This document shows, piece after piece, positions 33,068-42,444 of a stretch of DNA of 64,000 nt. Positions within the stretch are counted from its first letter, which is position 1. Every line of letters starts with the position of its first letter. The position numbers and the translations under genes were made by a program. Source of the stretch: Deltaproteobacteria bacterium UBA5205. Its GTDB lineage: Bacteria; Desulfobacterota; Syntrophorhabdia; Syntrophorhabdales; Syntrophorhabdaceae. Location: the NCBI GenBank assembly GCA_002412715.1, contig DHVP01000048.1, positions 166,417-230,416 on the forward strand, read 5' to 3'. Under the pieces are notes generated by a model. It was given only the letters and a program-made list of their open reading frames with translations, ran no database searches and was not told the DNA's origin.

Positions 33068-33778
33068 TTAATCATCTTCGAACGCTTCCTGACGCATTTG
33101 TTCTTCGCGTCCGGCCACGTATTGCGCGATGGTCTTGAGAGCATCTCCGGACAGGGAGGAAAACTCGACCCCGATCCGGGTGAGGTCCATCAGGTGGATA
33201 ACGTTCCTGACTATAGCACTGGCGGAGACATCGCCGAACATGGGAACTCTGATTGTCAGCTCGATTGCATCCCCCGGCTTGAACCGGCTGACCTCCTCGG
33301 TCATCATGAAGGAAATGCCGCCGCTGCTTATATCCACCGGTTCGACATCGACGACCTCACCGCCGGCCACGACCATCCGCACCCCGACGGGATGGGCGGC
33401 AAGGGGCTGTACCCGGGCGTGTCTTCGCCTTTCCCGCTTCGTGATCCTGTCGGGAAACCCGATCGTCACATGCATACGGCGGTGTTCTGCGAGTTCTATG
33501 GAGAGAACCCTGGACTCAAAGGTATAGAGCGAACTGGCTCCGGCGCAGGTAACCGCGGCATGTCCCGTTTCCGGATACTCTCCGGGAGCGAGCACCGCCT
33601 CAATCAGCAAATCTTTATTCTTGCCGTCCCGGCAGACAAACCGGCAGTCATCGAGAACGATGGTCTCATCTATGACAATCCTCACGGGCATATCCTCCTG
33701 CGTTATCTCCCGGATGTATCTGTCCACCTGATGTTTTTCGCGCAGGACGATGAGGCTCTTTTTGTCGTTTGTTTTCAT
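33068..33778 (-). CDS. PilZ-domain protein, YcgR-like (c-di-GMP binding)
   Basis: The 236-residue protein has an N-terminal YcgR-type domain (about 1-115) and a C-terminal PilZ domain. The c-di-GMP site is complete: RERRRHARV (RxxxR) about residue 117-125 and DISSGGISF (D/NxSxxG) about 149-157. YcgR relatives brake flagella or control surface behaviour; no flagellar gene is in view. It is transcribed alone, divergent from the PLD gene. The 183-base region to the FAD oxidase start holds nothing else I can support. Confidence 0.88.
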   Translation of the reverse strand: MKTNDKKSLIVLREKHQVDRYIREITQEDMPVRIVIDETIVLDDCRFVCRDGKNKDLLIEAVLAPGEYPETGHAAVTCAGASSLYTFESRVLSIELAEHRRMHVTIGFPDRITKRERRRHARVQPLAAHPVGVRMVVAGGEVVDVEPVDISSGGISFMMTEEVSRFKPGDAIELTIRVPMFGDVSASAIVRNVIHLMDLTRIGVEFSSLSGDALKTIAQYVAGREEQMRQEAFEDD

Positions 33779-33895
33779 AAGGTCACATGTTTCCGGTCTT
33801 CATCCTGTTAATTTTCTTTCAATTCATCCCCATTTACAAGAGGAAAGTGAAATTGACTTTTGCGGTCCCTTCGTCTACGCTTAAGGGCAAAACCG

Positions 33896-34441
33896 ATGCT
33901 CATTGCCAAACAGTACCTTGTCCTCGTTTTTCTCCTCGCATCCATGGTATGGCTACCCTGCTCGGGTGCCGACCAGTACGGCAAGGATGTCGCCGTCAGC
34001 CTGTGCTTTACCCCGGGGGGTTCCTGTACCGACAGGATCATAAGGGAAATCGCCTCGGCGCGCTCCGAGATACTCATCCAGGCATATTCCTTCACATCCG
34101 CCCCCATCGCGAAAGCACTCATCGAAGCCCACAAGCGGGGCGTCAAGGTTGCGGCCATTCTCGACAAGAGCCAGCGCACCGCGAAATACACCTCCGCCAC
34201 ATTTCTCGCAAACATGAGGATCCCGACATACATCGACGACAGGCATGCCATCGCCCACAACAAGATCATCATTATCGACGGATTGACAACAATAACCGGC
34301 TCCTTCAACTTTACAAAGGCCGCGCAGGAAAAGAATGCGGAAAACCTCCTCATTATCAGATCGAAAGAGATCGCAAAGGCCTACCGTGAGAACTGGAACG
34401 ACCACCTGAAACATTCACAAAGATACGAACCGAGATATTAG
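33896..34441 (+). CDS. Secreted phospholipase D-like nuclease (Nuc family)
   Basis: The 181-residue protein has an N-terminal signal (AKQYLVLVFLLASMVWLPCSGAD) and a single HKD motif, HNKIIIIDGLTTITGSFNFT, typical of the small dimeric Nuc endonucleases. LIQAYSFTSAPIAKAL is the family's first conserved block. The ATG at 33896 is favoured over a TTG at 33860: a possible promoter (TTGACT 33853-33858, 17 bases, TACGCT 33876-33881) places transcription start near 33888. It likely acts in the periplasm on nucleic acid. The family is also found on conjugative plasmids, but no other transfer gene is adjacent. Confidence 0.87.
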   Translation: MLIAKQYLVLVFLLASMVWLPCSGADQYGKDVAVSLCFTPGGSCTDRIIREIASARSEILIQAYSFTSAPIAKALIEAHKRGVKVAAILDKSQRTAKYTSATFLANMRIPTYIDDRHAIAHNKIIIIDGLTTITGSFNFTKAAQEKNAENLLIIRSKEIAKAYRENWNDHLKHSQRYEPRY

Positions 34442-34578
34442 GAATCGAAGCAATACAAGGCCCTGCAGATCTCATCGCGGCGATATACGTGTCAGGCAAG
34501 ATGAAAACCGCTACGGTGTCTTAGGAAGTGCATTCACGGACTGCCGGGTTCATGGTACCCTGCCGATAGAAAAACACC

Positions 34579-35013
34579 TTAAACAAGATGGACGATCTCA
34601 ATGTCGCCCCAGTGATCGTTGAGGTAATCGGCTACAACCCGGCGATGGCAGTAGTGAGGCTTATCCTCGCTGCACAGCAGACAGCCGTCCGCTATGACTT
34701 TCTTCGGCACGACATCCTCCACGTGCCTTTGACGCAAGAGTGCACGGAGTCTGGTTTCGTATGTTTTCCAATCAAATTTCTTCGCCTTATATTCGTCGAG
34801 AAGCTCCTTGCTTGGAGCGAGTACCGGCAGGTGGCGGTACTCCATTGCGCAGATCTCTTCCAGGAAGTAAGCAAGGTCATCTTTCTTTGCAAACCCGGCG
34901 AGTTGTGATACATTGTTCAGACGCACATCGATGACCCGTTTCGCGCCTGATTCCTTGAGCATCTTAAAGAACGTGCGTGCCGACTTTTTTGTGAACCCGA
35001 TCGTAAATAGTCT
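34579..35013 (-). CDS. DUF488-family protein
   Basis: The 144-residue protein matches DUF488: TIGFTKKSARTFFKMLKESGAKRVIDVRLNN at the start, then FAKKDDLAYFLEEI, and a C-terminal CLLCSEDKPHYCHRRVVADYL with the conserved C-x2-C and CHR motif. The family function is unknown; it is often linked to nucleic-acid or restriction neighbourhoods. The start at 35013 agrees with the family's N-terminal strand. The 240 bases upstream hold no gene I can support. Confidence 0.85.
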   Translation of the reverse strand, partial: RLFTIGFTKKSARTFFKMLKESGAKRVIDVRLNNVSQLAGFAKKDDLAYFLEEICAMEYRHLPVLAPSKELLDEYKAKKFDWKTYETRLRALLRQRHVEDVVPKKVIADGCLLCSEDKPHYCHRRVVADYLNDHWGDIEIVHLV

Positions 35014-35254
35014 CATGGTATGCCCCCCGGTGTTTTTCCATTCTCCTGCGATCTCCATCTATTTGCAAGGATAAAGGCAAATACAAAGAGTGACCGGGTT
35101 GTCCTTGACGGCGAGGCCGCAAGGTCCGGGGATGCGACGCGAGTTTTACGGAAGAGCGAACAGCGGCAAATATTTGATTGAAGAATGATCGTGGGTTAGA
35201 CTACCGTCTGGTTCTTCAGGGAACACTCAAAAAACTTTGAAAGCGGGTGTCGTG

Positions 35255-35506
35255 ATGGCAAAGCATTCTCATGAGTTCGTAGAAACGTTTGATGGTTTTC
35301 TCGGCTACGGCATGGACAGGCAGACCGATGAAAACACGGTGCAGGTCTTCCTGCAGAAATTCTCTGACGATGATCTTATGGCGACGATCATCAAACGGAT
35401 GTCCGACGACGATCTTACCGAGGTGTTTGATGTCGTGGGCAAAATGCTGAAGAAACACCTGACCGAACCGGAATACCATCACTTGTTCCTCAAAGACGAA
35501 GACTGA
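35255..35506 (+). CDS. Small conserved acidic protein of unknown function
   Basis: The 83-residue soluble protein begins MAKHSHEFVETFDGFLGYGMDR and continues with TVQVFLQKFSDDDLMATIIKRMSDDDLTEVFDVVGKML, a likely helical, acidic domain. I recall similar short cytoplasmic proteins in Desulfobacterota genomes, but no function. A TTG 18 bases upstream is an alternative start. It is preceded by a 240-base gap and followed by the large hybrid kinase on the same strand. Confidence 0.65.
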   Translation: MAKHSHEFVETFDGFLGYGMDRQTDENTVQVFLQKFSDDDLMATIIKRMSDDDLTEVFDVVGKMLKKHLTEPEYHHLFLKDED

Positions 35507-35642
35507 CCAAAACCGAAAAGAATTGTCCCGTACCCGTCTTTCACGGGAGTTCTTTAAGGTTCTCTTCAGTATCCTGTGAATCAGGGAAATGTTTCACATT
35601 GGCTTCGTTTGTGCGATAATCCTTTAAGAGGCACGGAAGAAG

Positions 35643-38468
35643 GTGCATCCTCGAAGGGGGAAGAAGGGAGTGCTTGTCATTGGGGACAGGTACCTGAAGG
35701 GTATCCTCATCAGTCTTGGCCTGCTCGTTTTGTTCATCCTGTGCCTGCCACATTTCGCGATGCCCGCGGAAAAATCGATTCGCGTGGTCATGGATGACAA
35801 CTATCCGCCATTCACTTTCATGGACAACTCGGGACGCCTTCAGGGGATACTCATCGACCGATGGGCTCTCTGGGAGAAAAAAACCGGAATCAAGGTCGAA
35901 CTCACCGGCATGGACTGGGCGGCGGCCCAGCAGCACATGGAAGCAGGCGCCTTCGATGTCATTGACACCATGTTCCTCAACGAGAAGCGGGGGAAACTCT
36001 ATGACTTTTCAAAACCCTACCAGCAGATCGACGTCCCCATCTTCTTTCATCAAAGCGTTTCGGGAATCACGGATGCAAGTTCCCTGGCCGGATTCACCGT
36101 CGCCGTCAAGAAAGGTGATGCGGCGGTGGATTTTCTCAAAGGGAAAGGCATTGACAGTCTCACCGAGTATGTAAGCTACGAAGCCATCATCGATGCGGCA
36201 AAAGACCTCAAGGCTGTCGTTTTCGTTGTTGATAAACCCTCGGCGCTCTATTTTTTGTACAAGAAAGGGATTCACGGTCAATTCAACCAGTCCCGGCCCC
36301 TTTTCACGGGAGCGTTGCATCGCGCCGTGAGGAAAGGAAATACCCCTCTGCTCACTGTCGTTGAGGAAGGCTTTGCCCAAATTACGCGCAGTGAATACCG
36401 GGCAATTGATGAAAAATGGTATGGTTCCGGGGAGTTCCCCACGCAGTACCTTCTCTATGGCGGTATAGCGGCTGCCTTCATCGCTGCCGCGCTGCTTGGC
36501 CTCATGGTATGGAACCGCGCATTGCGCCGTGCCGTGCGCCGGAAGACGGCCGAACTCAAGAAAGAGATGGAACTGAGCGAAAATCGGGCTGAAGCGCTCA
36601 GAGAAAGCGAGGAACGTTTCGCGCTCTTTCTGGAACATTGTCCCATTCTCGTCTTCCTCAAGGACAACGAGAATCGTGCCATTGCGCTGAGCCGGAGTTT
36701 CGAGGCGCTTCTGAAAAAGCCTATGTGTGATATCCTGGGCAAGACATCAGAGGACCTTTTTCCTCCGGATCTTGCACGCAGCATCCGGGCCGATGACGAG
36801 GAAGTCCTGAGGTCGGGAGTCGTGAAAACAGTTGAGGAGGATTTCGCAGGGCACCGGTACGTATCATGCAAGTTTCCTCTCCATCGCCCTGACAAACCTC
36901 CTCTTCTCGGTGGTTTCACTATAGATATCACCGACCGCAAGAAATTCGAAGAGGCCCTGAGGAGAAGCGAACAACAGTACAGGGATGTGGTCAATAACGC
37001 CAACAGCATCATCCTGCGCTGGGATATACAGGGAAATATCCTTTTCATCAATCCCTTTGGCCTGTGTGTTTTCGGGTACCGCCAGGAGGAACTGATCGGC
37101 CGGAACGTCGTGGGCACGATCGTGCCGGAAGTGGAATCGGTGAGTTCCCGGGACCTCGTCGCCCTGATGGAGGAGATCCAGCGCAATCCCGACGGGTTCA
37201 AAAGCAACGAGAATGAAAACAGAAAGAAGGACGGCCGGCGGATCTGGGTGTCATGGACAAACAAGGCCATTCTGGACGAAAAGGGTGAACGTGCCGAAAT
37301 CCTCAGCATCGGTCAGGACATCACTGAAAAAAGATCCCTTGAGACCCAGCTCCTTCAGGCCCGGAAGATGGAGGCCATCGGAACCCTCGCCGGCGGCATC
37401 GCCCATGACTTCAATAATCTGCTCATGGGTATCATGGGCTACACGTCCATCATGCTCCTGTCGACCCAACCATCAGACCCCAGCTACGAAAGGCTGAAGA
37501 ACATCGAGGAACAGATCAAGAACGGAGCCGAACTGACAAAACAACTTCTCGGCTTCGCGCGGGGCGGTAAATACGAGGTGAAACCCACCAACCTCACCGA
37601 TCTCATCGACCGCAGCGCCGATATGTTCGGACACACCAAAAAAGAGATCACCATATACAAGAAACTGCACAAAGGCCTCCGCATGGTCGATGTCGACCGC
37701 AGCCAGATAGAGCAGGTCTTTCTCAACCTCTTTGTCAACGCATGGCAGGCAATGCCGGCCGGAGGCGAGATTTTCGTGGAGGCAGGCAACATCACGATGC
37801 CTGACACAGGAATCGTGCCCCGGGAGGGTCTTTACGCCAAAATATCGGTGATGGACACCGGTGTCGGCATGGACAAGAAAACGCAGGAGCGGATATTCGA
37901 CCCCTTCTTCACCACCAGGGACTCGGGGATAGGGTCGGGGCTTGGCCTGGCATCCGCCTGGGGCATCATCAAGAACCACCAGGGAGCGATAACCGTCGAA
38001 AGTGAACCCGGTAAAGGAACACGGTTCGACATCTACCTGCCTGCCTCACAGAAGGATACCATTGAGGAGAAACCCCCCGCGCCGGAAATTGCCCGGGGCA
38101 GCGAGACGATACTTCTCGTAGAGGACCAACCGGCAGTAGCAGCAACCGCCCGGGAGATGCTGCAGGCCCTGGGCTATTATGTTCACGTGGCACAAAGCGG
38201 TCTTGAGGCCCTTGAACTCTTTGCCAGATACAAGAACAGCGTCGATCTCATTATCCTCGATATGATCATGCCGGGGCTGAGCGGAAGCGAAACCTATGAC
38301 AGCGTGAAAAAGATCGACCCGAATATCAAGGTGATCCTGTCCAGCGGCTACAGCATTGAAGGGCAGGCGGCACAGATACTGGAGAAAGGCTGTAATGCCT
38401 TTATTCAGAAGCCCTTTACCATCAATGACCTGTCGGCGAAAATTCAGGAAGTCCTCGGCAAGGACTAG
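35643..38468 (+). CDS. Membrane hybrid histidine kinase with periplasmic solute-binding sensor
   Basis: The 941-residue sensor starts with a signal anchor (LISLGLLVLFILCLPHF), followed by a periplasmic SBP_bac_3 domain (about 43-270; IRVVMDDNYPPFTFMDNSG), a membrane helix (about 274-295), two PAS domains (about 320-440 and 445-575), HisKA with LAGGIAHDFNN and phospho-His588, an ATPase domain (N box QVFLNLFVNAWQAM; DTGVGMD; GSGLGL) and a receiver with phospho-Asp873 (IILDMIMPG). The SBP type suggests sensing of an amino acid or similar small solute. No response regulator is adjacent. The start is a GTG; an in-frame GTG at 35670 is possible. Confidence 0.93.
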   Translation: MHPRRGKKGVLVIGDRYLKGILISLGLLVLFILCLPHFAMPAEKSIRVVMDDNYPPFTFMDNSGRLQGILIDRWALWEKKTGIKVELTGMDWAAAQQHMEAGAFDVIDTMFLNEKRGKLYDFSKPYQQIDVPIFFHQSVSGITDASSLAGFTVAVKKGDAAVDFLKGKGIDSLTEYVSYEAIIDAAKDLKAVVFVVDKPSALYFLYKKGIHGQFNQSRPLFTGALHRAVRKGNTPLLTVVEEGFAQITRSEYRAIDEKWYGSGEFPTQYLLYGGIAAAFIAAALLGLMVWNRALRRAVRRKTAELKKEMELSENRAEALRESEERFALFLEHCPILVFLKDNENRAIALSRSFEALLKKPMCDILGKTSEDLFPPDLARSIRADDEEVLRSGVVKTVEEDFAGHRYVSCKFPLHRPDKPPLLGGFTIDITDRKKFEEALRRSEQQYRDVVNNANSIILRWDIQGNILFINPFGLCVFGYRQEELIGRNVVGTIVPEVESVSSRDLVALMEEIQRNPDGFKSNENENRKKDGRRIWVSWTNKAILDEKGERAEILSIGQDITEKRSLETQLLQARKMEAIGTLAGGIAHDFNNLLMGIMGYTSIMLLSTQPSDPSYERLKNIEEQIKNGAELTKQLLGFARGGKYEVKPTNLTDLIDRSADMFGHTKKEITIYKKLHKGLRMVDVDRSQIEQVFLNLFVNAWQAMPAGGEIFVEAGNITMPDTGIVPREGLYAKISVMDTGVGMDKKTQERIFDPFFTTRDSGIGSGLGLASAWGIIKNHQGAITVESEPGKGTRFDIYLPASQKDTIEEKPPAPEIARGSETILLVEDQPAVAATAREMLQALGYYVHVAQSGLEALELFARYKNSVDLIILDMIMPGLSGSETYDSVKKIDPNIKVILSSGYSIEGQAAQILEKGCNAFIQKPFTINDLSAKIQEVLGKD

Positions 38469-38707
38469 TTAAGAATATTGAAGCTCGCAGGAATCTTGCG
38501 CTTGCATATCGGGCAAACCGGTTCTATGAGCGTAAAGGTCTTGCCGAAAACATCCACACTCCTGAAAAAAACCCCGGGTGCCTCACAAATTGTCTTTTCA
38601 CTGAATATCTTGCCGCATTCACAAACAGGATACTCCTGTCGTATTGTCGTCCCTCGAAAGGCCTGATCAGCGTACCTGGTAACCATTTTTTGTTCTTCAG
38701 TTGTCAT
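38465..38707 (-). CDS. Small zinc-ribbon-like protein
   Basis: The 80-residue protein has two cysteine pairs, YPVCECGKIF and EPVCPICKRK, spaced like a zinc ribbon, with helical flanks. Function unknown. It ends inside the last bases of the hybrid kinase (4-base convergent overlap). It has a very good promoter placed so that the mRNA should start at or next to the ATG. Confidence 0.65.
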   Translation of the reverse strand: MTTEEQKMVTRYADQAFRGTTIRQEYPVCECGKIFSEKTICEAPGVFFRSVDVFGKTFTLIEPVCPICKRKIPASFNILN

Positions 38708-38713
38708 GGCTTT

Positions 38714-38742
38714 AATATAATCTCCTCATTTCTATTTGGCAA
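38714..38742 (-). promoter_or_regulatory. Promoter of the zinc-ribbon gene, leaderless
   Basis: Minus strand: -35 TTGCCA (38737-38742), 17-base spacer, -10 TATATT (38714-38719), six bases before the ATG at 38707. Transcription should start at the start codon. Confidence 0.6.
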
Positions 38743-38830
38743 CCCCATCCGGAGATATCCCGATATCGCTGCTGTATGCTCCCAAACCGTTCTGCAAATG
38801 TAATCGGTATCCGTTGGGAAAACTTAACCC

Positions 38831-38855
38831 GAGGAGAGGCTTTCAGCCTCTCCTC
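38831..38855 (+). promoter_or_regulatory. Strong 11-bp hairpin in the PurF-like upstream region
   Basis: GAGGAGAGGCT (38831-38841) pairs perfectly with AGCCTCTCCTC (38845-38855) around a 3-base loop. It lies about 100 bases before the PurF-like gene in the 245-base divergent gap. There is no T run on the plus strand, so it may be an attenuator or structured leader rather than a plain terminator. Confidence 0.45.
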
Positions 38856-38952
38856 ATTCCTGTGGAAATTTCCGGGGAATGTATATATCATATCCTTGCC
38901 GGCAAGAGCTTTCACTTTCAGCATATCGCGGCAAGACCATCAAGGAGGCTTT

Positions 38953-40359
38953 ATGAGCGGAGTTTTCGGCATACTATCGAAGAAGAACTGCGCGAGCAAC
39001 CTGCTCTACGGTACCGATTATCACTCGCATATGGGAACGGAATATGGGGGGATGGCCGTACTGGGAGACCGGTTTCATCGCAGCATTCACGATATCAGGA
39101 AGTCGCAGTTCAAGTCCAAATTCTTCGAAGAATACAAGGAAATGGCAGGAAACTCAGGCATCGGCGTCATCAGTGACCGCGATGCGCAGCCGCTCATCAT
39201 CGGGTCGAAGTTCGGCACCTTCGCCATCGTCGTCACGGGTATCGTGGAGAACACCACCGAACTGGCCAAGGAACTCCTTGATCTCGGCGAAACATTCAGT
39301 GAGATGTCCGGCGGCAGGATCAATTCTGTTGAACTCATCGCCAAGCTGATCACGCGAGGCGAGACGCTCATCGACGGAATTCAGGGTGTTTACGACCGTA
39401 TCGAGGGTTCCGCTTCCATTTTGCTCCTGAAAGAGGATGGCATCTATGCGGCCAGAGACCGCCTGGGGAGGACGCCGCTCGTTGTGGGTGAAAAAGACGG
39501 CGAGTACGCCGTGGCGACGGAAAACTGTTCCTTTCTGAACCTGGGGTTCCACGTCGTGAAATACCTCGAACCGGGGGAAATCATCAACATCAGTCCCTCA
39601 GGCCTTCAAAGCCGGCTTGCCGGAAGAGACCGCAACCAGATATGCTCCTTCCTGTGGATATACACGGGGTATCCCGCATCGAGCTATGAGGGGATCAACG
39701 TGGAGGTGGTGCGCGAACGTTCCGGCGGGTTTCTCGCAAGGAACGACAATGTCGAGGCCGATCTTGTTGCCGGGGTGCCCGATTCCGGGGTCGGCCACGC
39801 GATTGGCTATTCGATAGAATCGGGCCTTCCCTTCCGAAGGCCGCTCGTAAAATACACGCCGGGCTACGGCCGCAGCTACACGCCGCCTTCCCAGGAAATA
39901 CGCGATCTCGTGGCGACTATGAAGCTCATCCCCGTCAGAGACGTCATTGCCGGGAACCGGATCGTCCTGTGCGAAGACTCCATAGTGCGAGGCACACAGC
40001 TCAAGAATTTCACCGTCGCAAAGCTCTGGGAATCAGGCGCAAAAGAGATCCATGTCCGCCCGGCCTGTCCCCCGCTCATGTTCCACTGCAAGTTCGCCCT
40101 CTCAACCCGGTCCATCGACGAACTTGCCGCGCGCCGGGCCATCAACGCCCTTGAAGGCAGACATGCCGAGGACATCACCGAATATCTCGACGATACGTCT
40201 GAAAAATACCAGAAAATGGTCGACTGGATCGCACGGGAGATCAACGTGACCACCCTGAAGTACCAGAAAATCCGGGACATGATAGAGGCCATCGGCCTGC
40301 CCCGCGAGAAACTCTGCCTGCATTGCTGGATCGGGGAAGACTCCGCCTGCTGCGCATGA
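38953..40359 (+). CDS. PurF-like amidophosphoribosyltransferase homologue without the N-terminal cysteine
   Basis: The 468-residue protein keeps both PurF halves: an Ntn-type glutaminase domain (about 1-235; ARDRLGRTPLVVG) and the phosphoribosyltransferase domain with VAGVPDSGVGHAIGY, KYTPGYGRSY and the PRPP loop VLCEDSIVRGTQL. Genuine PurF uses Cys1, exposed after Met removal (MCGI...). Here the sequence is MSGVFGILSKKNC, so Ser takes that place and glutamine hydrolysis is doubtful. AAGGAGG 4 bases before the ATG fixes the start. C-terminal cysteines (LCLHCWIGEDSACC) could bind a metal or cluster. It is followed 24 bases later by the radical SAM fusion. Confidence 0.85.
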   Translation: MSGVFGILSKKNCASNLLYGTDYHSHMGTEYGGMAVLGDRFHRSIHDIRKSQFKSKFFEEYKEMAGNSGIGVISDRDAQPLIIGSKFGTFAIVVTGIVENTTELAKELLDLGETFSEMSGGRINSVELIAKLITRGETLIDGIQGVYDRIEGSASILLLKEDGIYAARDRLGRTPLVVGEKDGEYAVATENCSFLNLGFHVVKYLEPGEIINISPSGLQSRLAGRDRNQICSFLWIYTGYPASSYEGINVEVVRERSGGFLARNDNVEADLVAGVPDSGVGHAIGYSIESGLPFRRPLVKYTPGYGRSYTPPSQEIRDLVATMKLIPVRDVIAGNRIVLCEDSIVRGTQLKNFTVAKLWESGAKEIHVRPACPPLMFHCKFALSTRSIDELAARRAINALEGRHAEDITEYLDDTSEKYQKMVDWIAREINVTTLKYQKIRDMIEAIGLPREKLCLHCWIGEDSACCA

Positions 40360-40383
40360 CAACCAATGAATTGACGAGGTGAT

Positions 40384-42444
40384 ATGAGGGGAGACGAACT
40401 CTTTCGTCAACTTGCCGTACGCGAGCCCTTCACCGGTTTGCATCCTTCCGTCGGGGCCTTTTTCAGGGATTACCTTTCCCGGGAGAAGGCCGTCAGTTTC
40501 GAGGGCCGCTTCGTTATCAACACCCATTTCCCTCCCTTTCCGAGCGGAGCTTTCGACAACCTCGCGGAGCATTTCGGCGCCCTCGGTGAGCGTGATGGCC
40601 GCGGGCTCTATTCCGTCACCTTCGGTGTCACCAACCGGTGCCGCTACCGGTGCTGGCATTGCTACAACGCCGGGCGGGAACAAAACGACATCAGCTTCGG
40701 CGGCATAGAAAAGATCGCCCGCGAGTTGTCGGCGATGGGCAGCATAATGGTAACCCTTTCCGGAGGGGAGCCGCTGCTGAGGAAGGACCTAGAAGATATT
40801 GTCGGCCTTTTCGACGACAGGTCCTGCCTGATGCTCAACACCACGGGCTCGGGCCTGACGGAAAAACGCGCCCGCGCCCTCAAAGAAAAAGGGCTTTTTG
40901 CTGTCGGCGTCAGTCTCGATTCGATGAACGCCGAAGAACATGACAGAATGCGCGGGAAACGAGGTGCATTCCGGACAGCCTTGCGCGCCCTCCAGACGGC
41001 GTCCGACAGCGGCCTCTATCCCTATATCGTGGCGGTAGCCACCCGGCGTCTCATTCATCCCGACACCTTCATGAGATTCATCGAATTTGCAGGCAGGTCC
41101 CGGGCCCGGGAGGTCCACCTTCTTGAACCCTGCCCCACGGGCAGACTTTCAGGCAGGAGTGATGTAATCCTCGAAGCCGCGGAGCGGAACCTCCTGATGG
41201 ACTATCAGAAAAAGGTGGCCGCACGGGAAGATCTGCCTGTCCTGTCCACCTTCGTTTACCTCGAATCCGCGAAGGCCTTCGGCTGCGGGGCCGGGCTGAC
41301 CTATCTCTATATCGACGGCTCGGGAGAGGTCTGTCCCTGCAACCTCGTCCCGTTGAGCTTCGGAAATGCAGTGCGGGAACCGCTGGGGGCAATTCTGGAA
41401 AGGATGGGAAGGCACTTCATGAAACCGAGGACCTCCTGTGCAGGGCATATCCTCGGAAGTCATGTCCCGAAGGGACCCATGCCTGTTCTTCGCGAGGTCT
41501 CCGAGGAAATATGCCGCAAGCACCTTCCCCGCAATCACAGGCTGCCGCGGTTCTTCACCGTGAAACGAGGTGCGACGGCAAGCGTCGGAAGCAGGGAGCT
41601 TCGGGACGCCTACGACAGGATACATGCGGATTATGATATGCACTGGCTGTCGGAGGCAGCCAGGCCCGTCCGGACGCTTGTCCGGAAGATCGCCGACGCA
41701 AGGACCTGCAGCGTCTTCGAGGCAGGTTGTGGAACGGGTTTTGCCACATCCCTTATCGCCAGCCGTTTCGGTCCTGCATGCTCGATAACGGCGGCGGACA
41801 TCTCGCGGGAGATGATCGGCGTCGCCAGGGAACGTATCCGTCTTGCAGGGCACAAAAACATCCGGTTTTTTCAGGGAGACGCCCTGAAGATATTGCGCCG
41901 CCGTGGTCCTTTCGACCTCATCTTTACAAGCTGGGTCCTGGGCTACATCCCGCTCACGGCCTTTTTTGAAACCGCCGCGGCTTCGCTCAATGAAGGTGGC
42001 CGCCTTGCCTTTGTCGTTCACCGGCAGAATTCGCCTGCGAGGGAACTCGCGATATTCCATGAACTTGTTGCCGAGGACCCGTCGGTGCTTAAAAAGCGTG
42101 TCCACTTCGATTTTCCGGAAGGAGCCGCCCACCTCGAAACACTTCTTAAGGAAGCCGCCTTTATTCCCGAAGATATCTCCGAAGGCCGCATAACATTCAA
42201 ATGCGGCTCTCCGGAGGGCGTTCTGGAACATCTCACGAAATCCGGGGCCGGTACTGCCTTCTATGACGCCCTCGACCCCCATTCAAAGGAAAAGATGGAG
42301 GGGCGCTTCACGGAAACCCTCGCCGGCCGTGCACGAAAAGGGGCCTACAATGTCGTGCACGATTTTATCCTCTGTGTCGCAAGGGCGGCTTCGCCGGGTC
42401 ATGAAAGGAAACACCCGTTAACAAGGGAGGTGGAAAGACCATGA
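40384..42444 (+). CDS. Radical SAM (SPASM-type) - methyltransferase fusion
   Basis: The 686-residue protein joins two enzymes. Residues about 75-290 form a radical SAM barrel: cluster motif C-x3-C-x2-C in TNRCRYRCWHCYNAG and LSGGEPLLRKDLEDIV. A SPASM-like region follows (FGCGAGLTYLYIDGSGEVCPCNLVPLSFGN). The C-terminal ~250 residues are a class I methyltransferase (FEAGCGTGFATSLIA; ADISREMIGVARERI). A ~70-residue N-terminal segment is unassigned. The stop overlaps glucokinase (ATGA). No peptide precursor gene was found nearby, so both peptide and small-molecule substrates are open. GAGGTGAT precedes the ATG. Confidence 0.85.
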   Translation: MRGDELFRQLAVREPFTGLHPSVGAFFRDYLSREKAVSFEGRFVINTHFPPFPSGAFDNLAEHFGALGERDGRGLYSVTFGVTNRCRYRCWHCYNAGREQNDISFGGIEKIARELSAMGSIMVTLSGGEPLLRKDLEDIVGLFDDRSCLMLNTTGSGLTEKRARALKEKGLFAVGVSLDSMNAEEHDRMRGKRGAFRTALRALQTASDSGLYPYIVAVATRRLIHPDTFMRFIEFAGRSRAREVHLLEPCPTGRLSGRSDVILEAAERNLLMDYQKKVAAREDLPVLSTFVYLESAKAFGCGAGLTYLYIDGSGEVCPCNLVPLSFGNAVREPLGAILERMGRHFMKPRTSCAGHILGSHVPKGPMPVLREVSEEICRKHLPRNHRLPRFFTVKRGATASVGSRELRDAYDRIHADYDMHWLSEAARPVRTLVRKIADARTCSVFEAGCGTGFATSLIASRFGPACSITAADISREMIGVARERIRLAGHKNIRFFQGDALKILRRRGPFDLIFTSWVLGYIPLTAFFETAAASLNEGGRLAFVVHRQNSPARELAIFHELVAEDPSVLKKRVHFDFPEGAAHLETLLKEAAFIPEDISEGRITFKCGSPEGVLEHLTKSGAGTAFYDALDPHSKEKMEGRFTETLAGRARKGAYNVVHDFILCVARAASPGHERKHPLTREVERP

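Noticed and set aside
41149..42282. A 377-codon minus-strand frame
   Set aside because: Antisense to the radical SAM-methyltransferase fusion, which has clear motifs.
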